DNA of 64,000 nucleotides from Bombus terrestris (lineage: Eukaryota > Arthropoda > Insecta > Hymenoptera > Apidae), in contig NC_063277.1 in assembly GCF_910591885.1 (NCBI RefSeq), positions 8,122,001-8,186,000 on the forward strand. Direction: 5' to 3'. The translations under genes were made by a program, and so were the position numbers. Below, piece by piece: positions 45,210 through 59,312 of the stretch; position 1 is the first letter of the stretch; the number at the start of each line of letters is the position of its first letter. The notes under the pieces were generated by a model that made no database searches, had not been told where the DNA came from, and saw nothing but the letters and a program-made list of their open reading frames with translations.

Positions 45210-48200
45210 AGATAGATTGTGAATGTTTATGCATTTTTTGGAAATTTTTAACTTCAAGTTTAAAGTATTTAAAGGACGAAACAAACCTCTGTTTAATTTA
45301 CGATCGGAGAAATATGAATTTACCGACAAATTACTAAAATGCCAAAGAAATACGACTAAGACTTCAGAGTCGAGAGGAATAAAAGAGTTTAATCAACAGA
45401 TTCTGAAAGCAGAACGTAGTTGTGTATTTCTTTCTTTGTAATGTCAGAAATAAGAGAGTGAGAAGTTATTGCAGCGTATGTATTGGATCGATCTCTTTAT
45501 TTCGTTGGTTCACAAAACTGCGAGAATAAAGGTTCGAACAGTCGAAGTTATTTACGACCACTGATTTATCAGATGAAAGGAAGCGACGGCTTAGAGGACC
45601 GTCGTTCAATCCTTGCTGACACTACAAGAAAGAGTCTTTCATTCCTCCTCTCCTGACTACATCTCTTATTCTTTCTCTAATAACGAGTTGCTTTCAATAA
45701 CAGCTCGACATAAACACCACAAATATTTTGCTACTAATACCTTCATGAGCATATGTATTCACACAATTAACAATGTCTCAAACAATTCCATTACAACTAG
45801 ACTGCGGATTTTTATAAACAGAATGAAAGGAACGAAACGCACATAGCAATTAGTTTCATCCACTAAAAATCATAGAGTTCATTTCGATTTCTTTGCTTCG
45901 TTTCGCTGTGAATATTTTATTATATATCTTCTCTATGTTATTTATTCTTGTATGCTATATGCGACCTGTGGATTATAAACGTACTCAAATCCATAGTCTA
46001 ATTATAACAATTCTTAGCATCAAACACGTACACATATATTATCGGAAGTTTATTGTTCCAAAACTTGATCGATAGCAATGGACAAGTTAAGTGTCCAAAG
46101 AGAACACATACGTTTCGCACGTAGCACTCTACTTGGTACAATATATACCGCACACGCGTCGTCACGCGGGCCAGCCTTTGATGACGGGACATAAAAATAA
46201 TTTCGAAACCGCAACGACTGATATACGAGCGAGAAAAAAAAAAAAGAAAAGACGCAGGAGATATGAGAGGCGCTCGTAAACTTTTCTGACTGTGGCAGGC
46301 GCGGCCCTTGCAACCGCGAACAAACCACCCAACGCGGAACACCGTCCCTTTTCATTCATGCCTTAAACCTTGCTAATGTACTCCGCGGCTGACCTTAAGG
46401 GTTACACGCAAACTCAGTTCAATATGGAAGACCTCTCGCAACGAAGATAAGAGACCCCTCCCTAACAATGTCTTCTGTGGGAATTTTGAACTTACTGAGA
46501 GGAAAATCATTGTTGAACTTCCACGGTATCTAATACATACAAATATACATAAATTTTCTAAAAATCTCCAGCAATTTTTATAATTATAATTATATATATA
46601 AAAAAAACATTGCACGTCTTTAAAATTTTCCAATAATTCTCTGTATTTGAAGGTCAGAAAATACTTATTTACATATCGTGTACGTATAAGTGTGTATGTC
46701 GAAATTAAATTAATCACCGAAGAATTCCATGTTGTAAGGAGAGCCAAGGTTTGCAACAGCTAAAAGCGATGCACGATAAGATTCGATTCGGTACGTTTTT
46801 CTCTGTTGCTTTGCGTCCACGATTCATTTTAACGAACATACATTCTTGATAAAGACCGATGTCGCATGAAATCCTTCGCGATAATCAGCAGAGATTAGAG
46901 ACGCGATATGTATAACGAAATTATCGAGTACTTTAGTTCGATTTGAGCTGTCCATTTTCACTTAAAGATAGATAAACGACTCTTTCAGAATTCTTGTAGA
47001 ATTTACATGATACGAAAGTGAAAGTATTTCTTCCAACGATTCTTCAATCTTTCCATTTCCTGAGATCTATAGAATAGCTATATACGAGAATTTCGTTTTC
47101 ATTCGAGAGAAACAATCTGGAAAGGTCGAGAATATGTAATTCAAGCTGAAGATAATTATTTCCAGTTTGTTGTCGGATACAGCTAAATACGATAAATAAA
47201 AATAGAATTGATAGAATAAATAGATAATCGGATACGCAGAAAGATAACTAATAGTGCTTTTGACGGAAGAAAAATCTCGATTTGCATAATACTATCTCAA
47301 GTCCACTCAATTCTAGGCTATTGTTACGAAGCTAAAGATACAGCTAGCGGCGCTCGTTTCATTCTGATTAAATTAATTCCGAGAAGAGCGCCGGCACTCT
47401 CCTTTTTGTCACGTATGGTTTTAGTTGATTTTATAATGGAGGAAAACTACCCTATTTCCTTCGTCCGCAGTTATGGGAAGAAGCGCTCCCAAATCCCTAG
47501 AAAATTCTAATTCAATTATCCCCCTTGCATAATCACGAACCATATGATTGCCGCCTGTTTTTCGCGCCAGGGTTATTCGATATAAGCGGCGCGACCTTCC
47601 TTCGGTATGAAAATTTACCGAATAAATGTCCAGTCTAGTTATAAAAATACCTCGATAATTACCAAAATCATACTTTCTCTTCTAAACCTAACGAAATTAT
47701 TATACCGAAGCGAGAGGACCGATAATTTAACAAATAAATTCTCGAATGTTCAATCGTTGAATATTTATCCAATAGCTTTACAAGAAATTTTAAAACACGA
47801 AATACGTAACTAAACCTGCAAATTCTTTTTATATTGTATTTTTAAGAAGCATTTTCTTAAGGATTTAGCAATTGGTATTGCACAGAATCCTGGTTTTTGT
47901 GTCAAACACACTTAACTTTTGGAAAAGGTAGCTTCGAACAGAGTGAAGAACGCAAAGCCTCTAGAACCATATCAACAGTTGTACAACATACTTAACAACC
48001 AAGAATTTAATATCACGAATTCTTAAGATTGTTAGAAATCTCCAAAGCATGCGTCGCTTTTATTATCTTTCAAAGCAGAATACCAAATTTTACCTCTGTA
48101 TACTGCAATTCTATATTTATCAAATATAATGTTACAAATCTTCCTGTTATAATAATCACCTGCATCGACGATAACTTTCCAAACAATCTAACGCGATCAA

Positions 48201-48240
48201 TCGCGAACAGTAGCAGAAGAACAAGCGGTTAAAGCCGTTC
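45210..48240. other. Mostly AT-rich non-genic stretch
   Basis: No gene is recognised. An A-rich run lies at 46231-46250, with mutually overlapping frames on both strands at 46.0-46.36 kb. A short inverted word pair (GGCGCTC/GAGCGCC) lies near 47348-47392. The 127-codon minus-strand frame at 46373-46756 is AT-driven. Confidence 0.5.
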
Positions 48241-48249
48241 GGCGAAACG

Positions 48250-48522
48250 ATGGAACCGAGTAGAAGGAAACACGAAGACACCCTTAAGAACAGCGAAACG
48301 ATGCGTGGGCTAAATTGGGCGGAGGCCTTCCCTTTCTTTCTTTCTCTCTCTCTCTTTCCCTCTTTCGAAGGGTTCATGGAATTTTATTCTCCGTGGAAAG
48401 AGAACAAGGTGTACACTCCACTAGGCTTAGAAACCATAAAAGTAAGTGGTATAGATTTGAAACGGCGATGTTGCCCCGAGGACGGCGCAACAATCGGGGA
48501 AAAAGAAACAAAGACGGAGTAG
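48250..48522 (+). CDS. 90-codon open frame containing a candidate exon
   Basis: An ATG in good context (acgATGG) opens 90 codons to a TAG. Inside, 48371-48441 is bounded by a very pyrimidine-rich acceptor (tctctctttccctctttcgaAG) and a GTAAGT donor at 48442. That inner 71-nt segment encodes 23 residues beginning FMEFYSPWKENKVYTPLGLE, a varied, coding-like sequence ending in phase 0. Either an internal exon or a short intact protein would fit. As a single protein it would have a hydrophilic N terminus, a Phe/Leu/Ser stretch from the pyrimidine tract, and a charged C terminus with Cys-Cys. I recognise no family, and minus-strand frames overlap. Confidence 0.22.
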   Translation: MEPSRRKHEDTLKNSETMRGLNWAEAFPFFLSLSLFPSFEGFMEFYSPWKENKVYTPLGLETIKVSGIDLKRRCCPEDGATIGEKETKTE

Positions 48523-48524
48523 CC

Positions 48525-48850
48525 TAACGGAAGGAAGAAGGGGGTTGCAGGACGTAGGAGGGTTGTTACGAGCGGTGCGTTCAATTAACGGTGGTCGACA
48601 TGGTCCTGCCATACCACTGGCCACGGGGGTAGTTAATGCTAGAGGCATACCTACTTACCTACGGCAGTTTCTTTTTATGGCCAGACCACCGCTACAGGGC
48701 AGTTTCTCGCTAATTGGTATCGAACTATTATTCTCCCTCATCAACGGTCCCGGTAAACGAAACGATCTTCGGATGCTGCTGCTTGCGATCGCGTGTCCCT
48801 CCTCAAACCTATTGCCTGCTGTGGTTATTTTGTTCTTTCCAGATTAAACG
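48525..48850. other. GC island with overlapping frames
   Basis: A 100-codon plus-strand frame (48545-48847) reads through without a recognisable domain. On the minus strand an ATG at 48741 opens 27 codons to a TAG|GTAAGT donor at 48658, another possible but unsupported start exon. Confidence 0.35.
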
Positions 48851-51800
48851 ATAGCGTATACCTATTCTACACGTATGTTACAGCTTAACAATGAATTTTC
48901 CTTTTAAATAGAAAAATTCGCTGTTGCCTAATCCAGTCGATAATAATCGACAGGCAAGAAACCAAAGGAAATGACCAAACATGCGACAATTGAAATTTAT
49001 AAAATTCCTTCCGCCTACTGAAACAATATTTTCATATTCGTCGTGTCTATCGTAACCTCTATACTGTATCTATATGTATCTATAGCGGTTTCATTGTAGA
49101 AAACGTCGAAAGATTTTCGAGATGCGTGAAATATTTGCCCGTGAAACATTTACAACAGCGTAAAGTGGCAGAAACGTGAGATACATTGATAAAACATTTC
49201 CGAGGAAGAAATATCCTAGGGAAAATTGGGAGGACAGTAAGAAGACGTGAAATCGGTTATCGCGTAAGCATTCGCAGCCGAGTCTGACACTACATTAGGG
49301 TACGTCACGTTGGGGAGAAAATAAGCACGGTAGAAAAATGCGAAAATTATTGATATTGCCGGGATCACATATCATTGTCTGAGGATATAGACGTCGCTCT
49401 GGCGCGCACCTCGCGTCTCCGTATATACCTTTTCCCGATCTTAACGCGGTCTGCATCGTGAGAGCATGGGCCTATAGGGGAACGCAGAAGCGATACCGAA
49501 GGAAGGGATGCTCCAAGCCAAAGGAAGGGGTACCAGAGTGCCGACGGGTCTGATATATTCCAGCAATATTTTTCGATCATCGCGTGCTACGGAGATTTAT
49601 ACGGCAGAACGGCATCGAGGCATCCAGCCACCTGATCGCGAGTTACTATCTTCCGAAAGATTCTAATATCGCGAGACTTGGAAATGTAACGTATATAGAT
49701 TGATCAGTCATGTAGAAATATTTTCCAAACTATCTGTTTCAATATAATAACTTCAAAATAACATTTTCATATATCAGAGTGTTTCACAAGTTTTGTTGTA
49801 CTTTCTTTCTATCGAAAGATCTTCATTATTATCGTTTTTATATCACGAATCATCCCGTTTAGGAATTAATTTCTCTATTTATAATTAATAGATAAATAGA
49901 ATATTAACATTAGAATTAATAGAATTAATAAAATATTAAGATTATAATTAATAGAATTAATAGATAGGTAATAGATACGTGATTTGGAATTCGATCGAAA
50001 TTTTTGGATGCGGAGTTTACTTCTGACAGGGATGAGAAAAGTAACGTCAGAGGAAAGATGCAAGTCGAAAACTATATATCATAGGGCGAACGAGCCACTG
50101 GGTAATGGTTCACCAAACGATCGAGCCCTCTGCCCTCCCGTTTAAAGGATCGTTCGATTAAGCGTGCAGCATCCTGATACAACCTCTGGGACACTCTATC
50201 CTGTGGTTGAAATTGGACCAATTGAACTACAGGGATTCTCATTCACTGCAATTTCAAACACAGTATATATCATTTCTCTATCTCTATGTTCCAAAATTTA
50301 TTCAAACAAAAGAGTGTAACATAAAAGGAAAATCATCATATTACATCTTTATACAGGCAACCAAAACTATTATTCAACAAGTACATAATATTTAATATTT
50401 TTGCATCAATTTTCACGTAGTCATATGCAAAGGGCAGAGCTTGAAAATAAAGGAAATTTTTAAAAGGAATATAAAAATGGGTACGTGAGTATTTGATTAC
50501 CCTCGCTACAGTTAATTTAAAAAATACTAAATTCTATAATATTATACAATACACGAATAGTACCAATAACCCTCCATAAAAGTAAGAAGAAAAATCTACC
50601 TTCATTTCTAGATATAAATTCGTCAGATTTCAATGGCTAGTTTCGAAGATACGTCGACTTCCGTTGGGATGATCACCAAGAATAGGATACCGGTAGCGTT
50701 TCAGTGAAGCAATATCCGAGGGTGGCCTTCTAGCATTACGATGGCTGGACGATAGCACCGAAGGTCAGTTAAACTGTTCGGAAACTTGCCGGCTTTCCAA
50801 TTAAGTAAAGATCCCGGCCTCCTAGGGTCAAGCCTACGTAGTTGACCGTGAGTTTAACACTACATAAATCGCGGCCCGTCTTATTGGTCCTTGATCTAAT
50901 TACCTTCCGATGCTTGACCGCATAGTCCGTTGATCTCGACCTACTTTGATGGTTCAACGATTATTTCGGGTCGTAGCGCGTAATCGCGTCTACGTGACCG
51001 GCGTTTATCGATCCTTTGATCCTCTTGTGTGCGTCCAACCGAGCTTCGACCGTGATTTATAATAATACTCTTAATAATAATTCACACGTATACTGGCGAT
51101 TAACAACGAACCAACAAACTGAATAAAATTTATTGAAAATCCCATTCGACGGATGGCGTTTCGGGCTCGGATAAAGCGATTATTCATTTCAACATCGTAC
51201 GTCTAAAAATATCGCTGGTGAAATTCACGGATGTTCAACGTGGGTCGGAAAACAATTTCAATGTAGGCTATTAACGAGGTACCGCGATCCAATTAGAACG
51301 ATTATTTACAGAATGCAAATGGCAGCGCCGATACCACGAAATTATTCGATGTTTCTGCCTGTCGTGGGGATTTCCAGCGTAACTAGTTATTTAAAAAATA
51401 TGTAACACGGTATATGAGAACGGTATTCTCGTGTGAATGCAAATTATCCGCAATCTACTCGAAATCCCTAACTGTATTTTGTCCGCGTTTACGCGGTTTA
51501 ACTTAAAACGGTTGTATTCTGCGTATTGGATATCGTCGTTATTTTGCGAAAGGCAAGTAAAGTTGTTTTATAAAATTTAGATGAATTCGAAAAATTCAGC
51601 TTGATCTTCAGAAAATGTGATTAACAGGATTTTTCGCTTCTGTCGACCTTAAAAAAAATCCTACGCAACAAGATTTCAAATAAATCGTCGATCACAAAAT
51701 TGGGATTATTCTAAAAATTTGTAGAGGGTCCCTTAAAAAAGCCGAAACTTCCCTTTGGTAATTCGGTTGGCAGGATTTGCGATGTATGTATACGTCAATC

Positions 51801-53930
51801 GCAGCGAGGTAATGTCAGGACATCGATAAACGTCCACGACTACCGACAAACACATAAACAAACATTTACATTTAATTGGTGGGCCGCGTGTCTGACTAAT
51901 GGCCGGCCGTCTGAGTTTCGAAACGTTTCGATGCGGTCGTCACTCTTCCGTGGTTCATGATCCTCGTTGCGGGGGAAAAAATTCGCTTTCGCATCGAAAT
52001 CGTGACAGATGTTCAGGAAAGTCGCTGGCCGCGTGATTAATCGGACCGAACCATGCAACCTGCTTTCAAATCATGATTTAATGCTCTATACTCGTCAAAC
52101 ATTGCCACGAAAACCATGAAAAAGAATCGTTTCGTTCGACGAAACAATAGATAAATTGATTTTGTTAATGAATCCGAATGGGGCTGGTACTATCAGTAAC
52201 TATTCTTCGATTGTTAGAAAAATCAAAGGTATTTGATATTAATTAACTAACCAAGAAAGATATTTTTTAGAAAATTATTTATTACCGATTGAAAAAAATA
52301 TTGATCCTTTTTTTCGCATTCTAAGAATCTGTAATAAAATCCCAAGATCATACACTTTCTTTTATGACACTGTCACTTGTCGCAATAAAACCATCTACGT
52401 ATATATTCTTCGATCGAGAGGGAAAATTGAATTCGTGAAAAAGGTTTAATCCACGGATATCATGTTCTTACGAATAACCGTATTAGAATGGTAACTCTAA
52501 TTGATTTTATTGATACGTTAATTGCTTATTGCCTTCCAACGATCGTAAAGGTATATATTACAGTGTTCACTCAGCGCTCGATTGCGCTGAATAAAATTAA
52601 CCTTTCATATTCCTTAGATATTCGTTCCTTCTATCCATTTCTATTCAACCGTATTCATTATTCTGACGATAAAGCTTGTAAAATATAAAACAATACAAAT
52701 AAAGCTGAGAAATATTTCCGAATTAGACAATAATATGTAGAGAATGAAACATTCGAATGTATTTGTAAAGATATAAATTTGCATAATTATAAATCACGGT
52801 CTACGTGTTATCATTCTCTATTAATTATATTTCTAGTAAAAAAATGTATACAGACACGTATTACTATCAATGTTGCGTAAAGTTTCACGACGAAAAAATA
52901 CGAATTTTCGTATCAATCAAATAATTATCGAAGAGAGATCCACGAAGGGACTCCATTTTCCGGACGAACGGAGAATCTACGTGACCACGTCCTGGCTAGG
53001 GCAATAATACAACGATATTTCACATCAAGATCATATTCGTCGCCGGAAGAAAAATGACGGTCACCGGTAACTCCCAGGCGAAATTCATTTTGACAGATTT
53101 CATACATTGAATTGATGTTTATATGTCGCGTTCGCCGGAAGATAAGCCGGATGGAAAAGTGTATACGTTCTCGCGTACGACGTCTCCGCGTTACGCCCGG
53201 ACAAAACTTTGACCATTCTGTCGCCCACAATACGTATAATCCGTCCGAGGGATCAAATTCTTATAAAGGACGAGGTCAGAGACAAAGACAGTCCTTGGGA
53301 GGCCAACTTTAAGGGTTTTCATCCCTTCTTCGAACAGCGTAATACTCTGGCCAAGGAATATCGGTCTTCTTATACAAGTAACCCATCTTTTGTCATCTTT
53401 CCGTCAGAGATTCGTCGAAGATTGAAACGCCCAACCGAGAATACACTTAACTTTCCTTTGACGCGTCCAACGTTTTACGAGAAATTGTAGGAACAGTTGA
53501 AGGCGCGACGATATCGTTAGTAATGAAATTATAAGATGGAATTTCTTGTACGAAGATTAATTTTTAAGAGTCGATCGACTTTTTAAATTCAAATATTGGT
53601 AAGGTAGAATTTGATTTTCTCCCGGATATCACGTTAATCCTTGACAGTTGTTCAAAGACACAAAGATAGGATATATGTAACAAGAATTATTTAATTAGTT
53701 GTTTCCGTTTAAAATTTAAATTATATTCAGCCTATTTTATGATTTAAAAACATTACTTATTTTAATAAATACAATATTTATCCCCGGAGAAAAATCTCCA
53801 GAAATAATATTTCCAGCGTCTCATCTCTTTTCTTTACTTCCCCCAATTAATGCAGTTCACAGGTCGATTGTTGCAACAGAAATTTATATTCTAGCAACAT
53901 ATTAGAAGAACGTAAACTCGCTCGTAAAGG
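48850..53930. other. Mostly non-genic stretch
   Basis: No gene is recognised. An aattaata-type low-complexity patch lies at 49883-49968. GC-richer patches near 49.4-49.6, 50.65-51.0, 51.85-52.05 and 52.95-53.45 kb carry short overlapping frames (60-101 codons) without known domains. Confidence 0.5.
49883..49968. repeat. AATTAATA-type low-complexity repeat
   Basis: Words of the form (a)gaattaata recur about six times with small spacers. Confidence 0.75.
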
Positions 53931-53938
53931 GTTGAATA

Positions 53939-54655
53939 TTGTTCGAACCGCTCAATTACGGTTCGGCTGGAAGGCAAGGTGGCATTATTCAGATCAAAAT
54001 ATATTTTATCCGTAGTTGGCACGGTAGCGTCTGGGGGCGGCTCACTTTCCTAAAGTTCATTTCCGCCTGCGGCTCAGAATTAGACGCTAACGAATCTTTA
54101 CGTCCCACCTTTCGTCGCGCAGTCTTCTATGTCAACGCTGCCGGCAGATTTCTACCGTTGTTGGCCTCTCTCCGGGTCGGTCGCGTGAAAATGAGAAGCA
54201 TTTTCGTGGCTGCCGTGAGCTACCCCCTGCAACACCGCCGCCACCACCACCACAGCTACGAATTATTACGTTAAACCACGTAACTAGGGGCTGAACGTGT
54301 ACGTAACTCGGTGCGTATTAACGCGCGACACGCGGCAGTTTCTTGCGAGAACTTTGGAATCAATCAGCGCCCGGCACGGATGCATTCGAGAGAATTAATA
54401 TCAGCGTCGCGAGCGACATCCGCGCGCCGCGACATAATCCGTTTAGCGCCGGCAAGCTTGTTCGGCTCGAGTTCGTTCCACGCAGGAAAACGATGGCGGG
54501 AGAACCTCTCGTCAACGATGACGACGAAACCTTAATATACCTTCTAGCCGATTTTTATAATCGTTTTTATAGATATTTATTGACATATCGATTTGTTGTT
54601 TTTAAAAGTGAAGATTTCTTAGATCGTGGAATAAATAGTAAATGTAAGAAATAAA
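53939..54655. other. GC island with overlapping plus-strand frames
   Basis: Plus-strand frames of 111, 74 and 103 codons overlap through this island. The 111-codon one starts at TTG and has a His run near its end from CCACCACC triplets. No domain is recognisable. Confidence 0.4.
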
Positions 54656-57100
54656 ACGTGAAATGGATAAAATCAGGGTAAAATGTATCGTCGCGTCAAT
54701 CAGTTGGGGGAAATAATTTTCAGATGTCTACAAAAATGAATAAATTACGTGTCTTTAAAATCCTTTTACGTGCTATTTCGAATTCTTTCTCTTTCGTTTA
54801 TTTATCATTCAATCACGCATTTAATCATAATTTGATATTATACTATGTTCCTTTGAGTTTGTTGTATGTATATGTATTAATCATCAATCTTAAATGTACG
54901 TAGATATAAATTCTAAGTTTTTATTGATATCTCAGTAGTTTTATACCGTACGTTGTATAAAGTTTGATAAATTGTAACAAGATTTTCGTGCTTTTAAAAC
55001 GTTCTTCCATTTTAAAATGTTCCATAGAACCGAAGCGAAAGGGCAAGGCAGTATTTCTTCGGTAAACAAATTCTTCTCACAATTTTTAACTCAAAGGAAA
55101 TATGGACTATTATAATGGCACTCTCAAGATAACCGCTTAGCTAAACAGTGAAGTATTTCACACGATGTTGGAACTTGCATTTACGTTTGTTTTCTATAAA
55201 ATCAACATGGCTGAAGTTATAGCCTGGTTCAATTAGCACTATATTTCTCGAGTGCTTCACAGTTTTCGAACATCTTTTCTGGTCACAATTAATACACCAA
55301 ACAGAAGATATGTTTCAGAAATATTTCGCTGCGTTCTAAGATATTTTTCTCGAAACCTTTCATCGAATTCAAACAAACTATTCTCATTGTATGCGAACCG
55401 GGATTCAGAAGTGACGAACTTTTAACTTTCGAAGTTTGAAAAAAACACGTTTCGAAATGGTACAAGAATTTTAGTAGCTTACATTTTACACCAGCCTTCC
55501 TGGGAAATTTACCTTTTTTTGCAGTTGTAACGTCCTTTTAGCAAATCGACGATAGACAAAGCTACGTATTTCAAAAGGAAAATTTCCATTCAGAATAAAC
55601 GTATCGATCTTGATTCTTCGCAAAAGATAGTATGCATCAGCAAAAGAAATCGAAGCAAATAAAAATGGAAAATTCCTTCGACCTCTTCCACGCACGATTA
55701 TAAATAAAATATTTCGTCAAATATTCTCCAAATGTATTGGTAAAATTGCAAGACTACCAGTTGGTTCAAACGATATATTCATCGCACGATGGAGCGTGCT
55801 CGTGCTTATTACTTTTTATTTAACGAATTATGGCGAGTCACGGGGCGGAAAATTTTCGAGAGGAAGATCAAAAGGAAAAGCTGTTAAAACTGGTAACGTT
55901 CTCTCCTCGATAATAACGGTTCTCCATCGACGGACTCGACTCACTCGATGGAAACCGTGTGTGTACACGGCGTGGCAATAACTAATAATACCGTGAAGCC
56001 AATTTCGAGGTGTCACGAGAAATGGCTTCTATATCATTCGACCGTGCGGTATACACTTCCAATTTCCAATTTCATTGCCGCGGCACGCGCAGTTATACGT
56101 ACTCTGTGCCGCGTGGTGCGAATTCGTGAACGTTGCTAAATGATCATTGCATTAACCCAGACCAATAAATATTTAATTGCGCGGGCGCAGCCCGTTGCCC
56201 GGATTTACCATTCGCATGTAAACCACGCTAATTCAATCAACTATGATCAGCGCCACGTCAGATTTTTCTACGTGAAACCTGACCACCGACAGGAACGATG
56301 TTTGTTACGTTCGTTTTGTTAAACAGTTGCGTTCCGGTAAACGCACGAAAATGGTTTTATATCGCTGCGGTGAGGATGCGAGATATTGTTGAAAATTGTG
56401 AAAATTAACAACACGTTACGATTGTTTAATGATTTTCCAAATATTTTCATCCAGAATTCGAAGCTGTTTAATAGTAGAATTATCAAGCGCGTAAGCGTAT
56501 CTGAATATATCATGAATAGTATAAATCAGTATAATTGAAATAATATGACGAAGAAGATATAAGTATATATTTATAATCGTATCTTGCGTTAATAAAAGTT
56601 AATTTTAATCCTGCTAAAAGATTCTCCGTGAATTTCTTGATATTCGTAAGAATAATAGTCGGAATTCCATCGTTTTTGCTTCGACTGTACGCCTCTTAAA
56701 TTATTTCTTAACAAATCGTGTATTTCAAAATTTCTTTGTTTCGTGTGTTTCAATTGCTGTGTAATTTGGAATTTGATTGCATCTATTTAATTTCGCAACA
56801 CCTACTTGAGAACAATCACCAATGAATCGATAAATACATTACGTGTCCTGTTATATTCGAATAGAATTACATTGCTTAAATTAAAACGAATCACTTTCGA
56901 GCTGCAACACAAAAGATACGATATCTGAAGTCTCGTAATATCGAAATAGATTTTGTAAATTACTCATTCATGCATGTTCAATTTAAAGCTAAAAATCCAA
57001 TAAAGTCAAAAGTTAAGAATTTTCCAAAGAGAAGGCTACTTTTTTACACGTTCCGACATAAATATCCAAAGACAAAGGGACAAATAGCCAGTTCGCACTT
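54655..57100. other. AT-rich non-genic stretch
   Basis: Overlapping frames of about 60 codons at 55.8-56.3 kb on both strands have no recognisable product. Nothing else stands out. Confidence 0.55.
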
Positions 57101-57475
57101 ACTCGAGGGTTTCCTGCTCAGTTTTCCCGTAGGCGTGTCTTTTCAATGGACTCTCCGCGGGTCAATCCGCGATTGATATAAAAGAGTCCAGTAGCGATAT
57201 CGTATCCCTCGAATCTCTGGGAAAAGCCGCTAAATCACCCGTACCGAGGGTAAACCGAGCCAGAGATTTGTGTGCTTGTAAGCCTAGCCCCGATGTATCG
57301 CGAACGATTGGGCGGGATAAAAGGGATGCTCCGTGTACATTCCCTCGAACCGATATCTTTTTCCCGAGATCCAAATGCCTTTTCCGACGTGATATTGTGG
57401 TCATCTCTATCAGATTCTGATATCAATCGTTGTCAATCTCGTTTCGTTCGAAAGAGTTTCGCGATAGACTGATAT
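57100..57475. other. GC-richer patch with a TATA-like word
   Basis: TATAAAAG at 57177-57184 follows CGCGG-gtcaat-CCGCG, a 5-bp-stem hairpin. No initiator lies at the expected distance. Frames of 63-80 codons overlap on both strands and are unrecognised. Confidence 0.35.
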
Positions 57476-58567
57476 ATATTATATATTCGTTGTGAAAATA
57501 CAGCTTCTTTGTTTTTCTCCTCTGATTTTCATCCTCTCTTCTTTACTCCTTTCTCCTCTTTCGTATCACATCTTGTTCCATCATTTACCTTACCCTATTA
57601 AGCTTTGTTGCGGATATAAAAATGTCTCGAATTCACAGAAGTAATCGCGATATGATACGAAGAACATCCCTTAAACAACTGGCCACATCAAATAAATTGC
57701 CATGTAAATTAATCAAAAACCAAGTTCTAATAACGTCATCCAACTGACTGAATTAATCTCCACGTGAACAGATACAAATTTCTTTTGTCGACACTTCAAA
57801 CTCCTAATTTATTCTGTGTATAACTGAGAAAAAAAATGATTGACGCTCTGCGTCTCATCTCTCTGGTTTCACATAATAAAGAAAATTCGAAAGTTTTCGA
57901 CGAATCAGCCTAAGCTTGGAAAGGAATCAGACAACGTTAATGAAAGCAGTCTGTGCTTAACTGGGAAACGAACGTCTGAACGCGATGACTACGTGGCTTC
58001 CTCTAAATCGGCGATCGAAGGATCCTGTGGGTTGATGGAAGCAAAAACGCGAGGGAGCGGAAACGGATTCGCGGTTCCGCAGCCAAAGATTATCCCCTGA
58101 CTGGCGTCTATACGCATTTGCCTCGGTCTGAAAGGCCAGGTAATCCTTCGTCGTCTAGAACGAATTTATCGGGGTAGTTCGCGGAGGAGGGAGAGTAGAA
58201 CGAGGAACGCCAAAGATTTGCTTTTCCGATTGAACGTACCGGAAAGAGACAGCCACCGGTACAGAGAAAGATCGAGGCGAACGATCGAAGCAAAGCTGCT
58301 GGAAGGTAAAGCGTCTTTCGACGCCCGAACGATCAAAGTCGAAGGAACTCGTAATCACCAAAGGATGCTCTCTTATGGATTTCTTATTCGCATACAATTT
58401 AAACCCATCCGGCTACGTGATTCGTCGAAAGCAATTGGCATTATCGCGGACAATCGAGTTTCTTGGTCATTGGTTTTCTTAAATGACCAGCTCCATCGAG
58501 GTTAATTGCACATCCTTTGATTATTCGGCTATTTTAATCGTGATCTCCTTATAGATAAAATAAATTG
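57475..58567. other. Non-genic stretch with a GC patch
   Basis: A pyrimidine-rich part lies near 57505-57570. Frames of 80-95 codons on both strands at 57840-58505 overlap and are unrecognised. Confidence 0.45.
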
Positions 58568-58905
58568 GAAGATTCGTTGATCAGGCTTAAAATCGTACAA
58601 AAAAATTTCCTAACTAACCATGACACTGAAAACGAGTCGTACGATACAATTTTCTGAAATCCTATTAACTTTTTTCGACGATGTTAAGAGTTCATTTCGT
58701 ATAATTTAATGCTCATCTTTCGATCACGACGAATGAAAGATTCATTGAGCGAACTTGAAATCGAACAACAAATTTACAAACTAGTCGTGAACAAAAGTGA
58801 AAATAAAGCTTACGATACAATTTTCTGAAATCCTACCAACCTTTTCTATATAATATTAACCAACCAAATCAATTTAAAGTACCGTAAGGAAATCTTTCGC
58901 TACTT
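58568..58905. repeat. Diverged tandem duplication, about 170-bp period
   Basis: Copy 1 (58568-58734) and copy 2 (58735 to about 58905) share the same order of words: gaagattcgttga / gaaagattcattga, an aaatcg-acaa block, then a 24-base identical block at 58641-58664 and 58812-58835 (starts acgatacaattttctgaaat). Outside that block the copies are diverged with small indels, so either the duplication is old with one conserved core or the core is under constraint. Confidence 0.8.
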
Positions 58906-59232
58906 TTTTCATATTGCACCAACAATCCTCTGGACATTGACGAGCGTCTAAGTCAATTTTATGTTTAACGTCCACTGAGCATTTCCCACTAGGAATACCA
59001 TCACCGTAGCAAAGTAATCAAAACATTAATGCCCTAAACTCGATCCACCGGAAACGTGGATCATCAAGTTCTGATGGAGCAACGAACTATCAGATTCTCA
59101 TTGTGCGGAAGGACAACGGTGAAGTTTGATGCCGGATAACCATGGGATCAGAAAACCCAATGCAACGCGTAGTTCACATTGTTGTATACATGTATATGTA
59201 TGGTCCTATATAGAAACGATATTGGTAGAGTT

Positions 59233-59257
59233 AGAGAGAGAGAGAGAGAGAGAGAGA
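59233..59257. repeat. (GA)n microsatellite
   Basis: About 12 uninterrupted AG units. Confidence 0.95.
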
Positions 59258-59297
59258 CACCAGGGCAAGTAACTCTGTCTCTGTCAGGGATGGTCTT

Positions 59298-59312
59298 CTG
59301 CTACAGTAGCAG
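59298..59312. repeat. 15-bp palindrome
   Basis: CTGCTAC-A-GTAGCAG has perfect 7-bp arms around one base. It is too compact for an RNA hairpin. Confidence 0.85.

Noticed and set aside
23590..45545. GGTTCGA words (near 23590, 38727 and 45534) as tRNA B-box candidates
   Set aside because: No matching A-box, acceptor stem or cloverleaf could be drawn around any of them.
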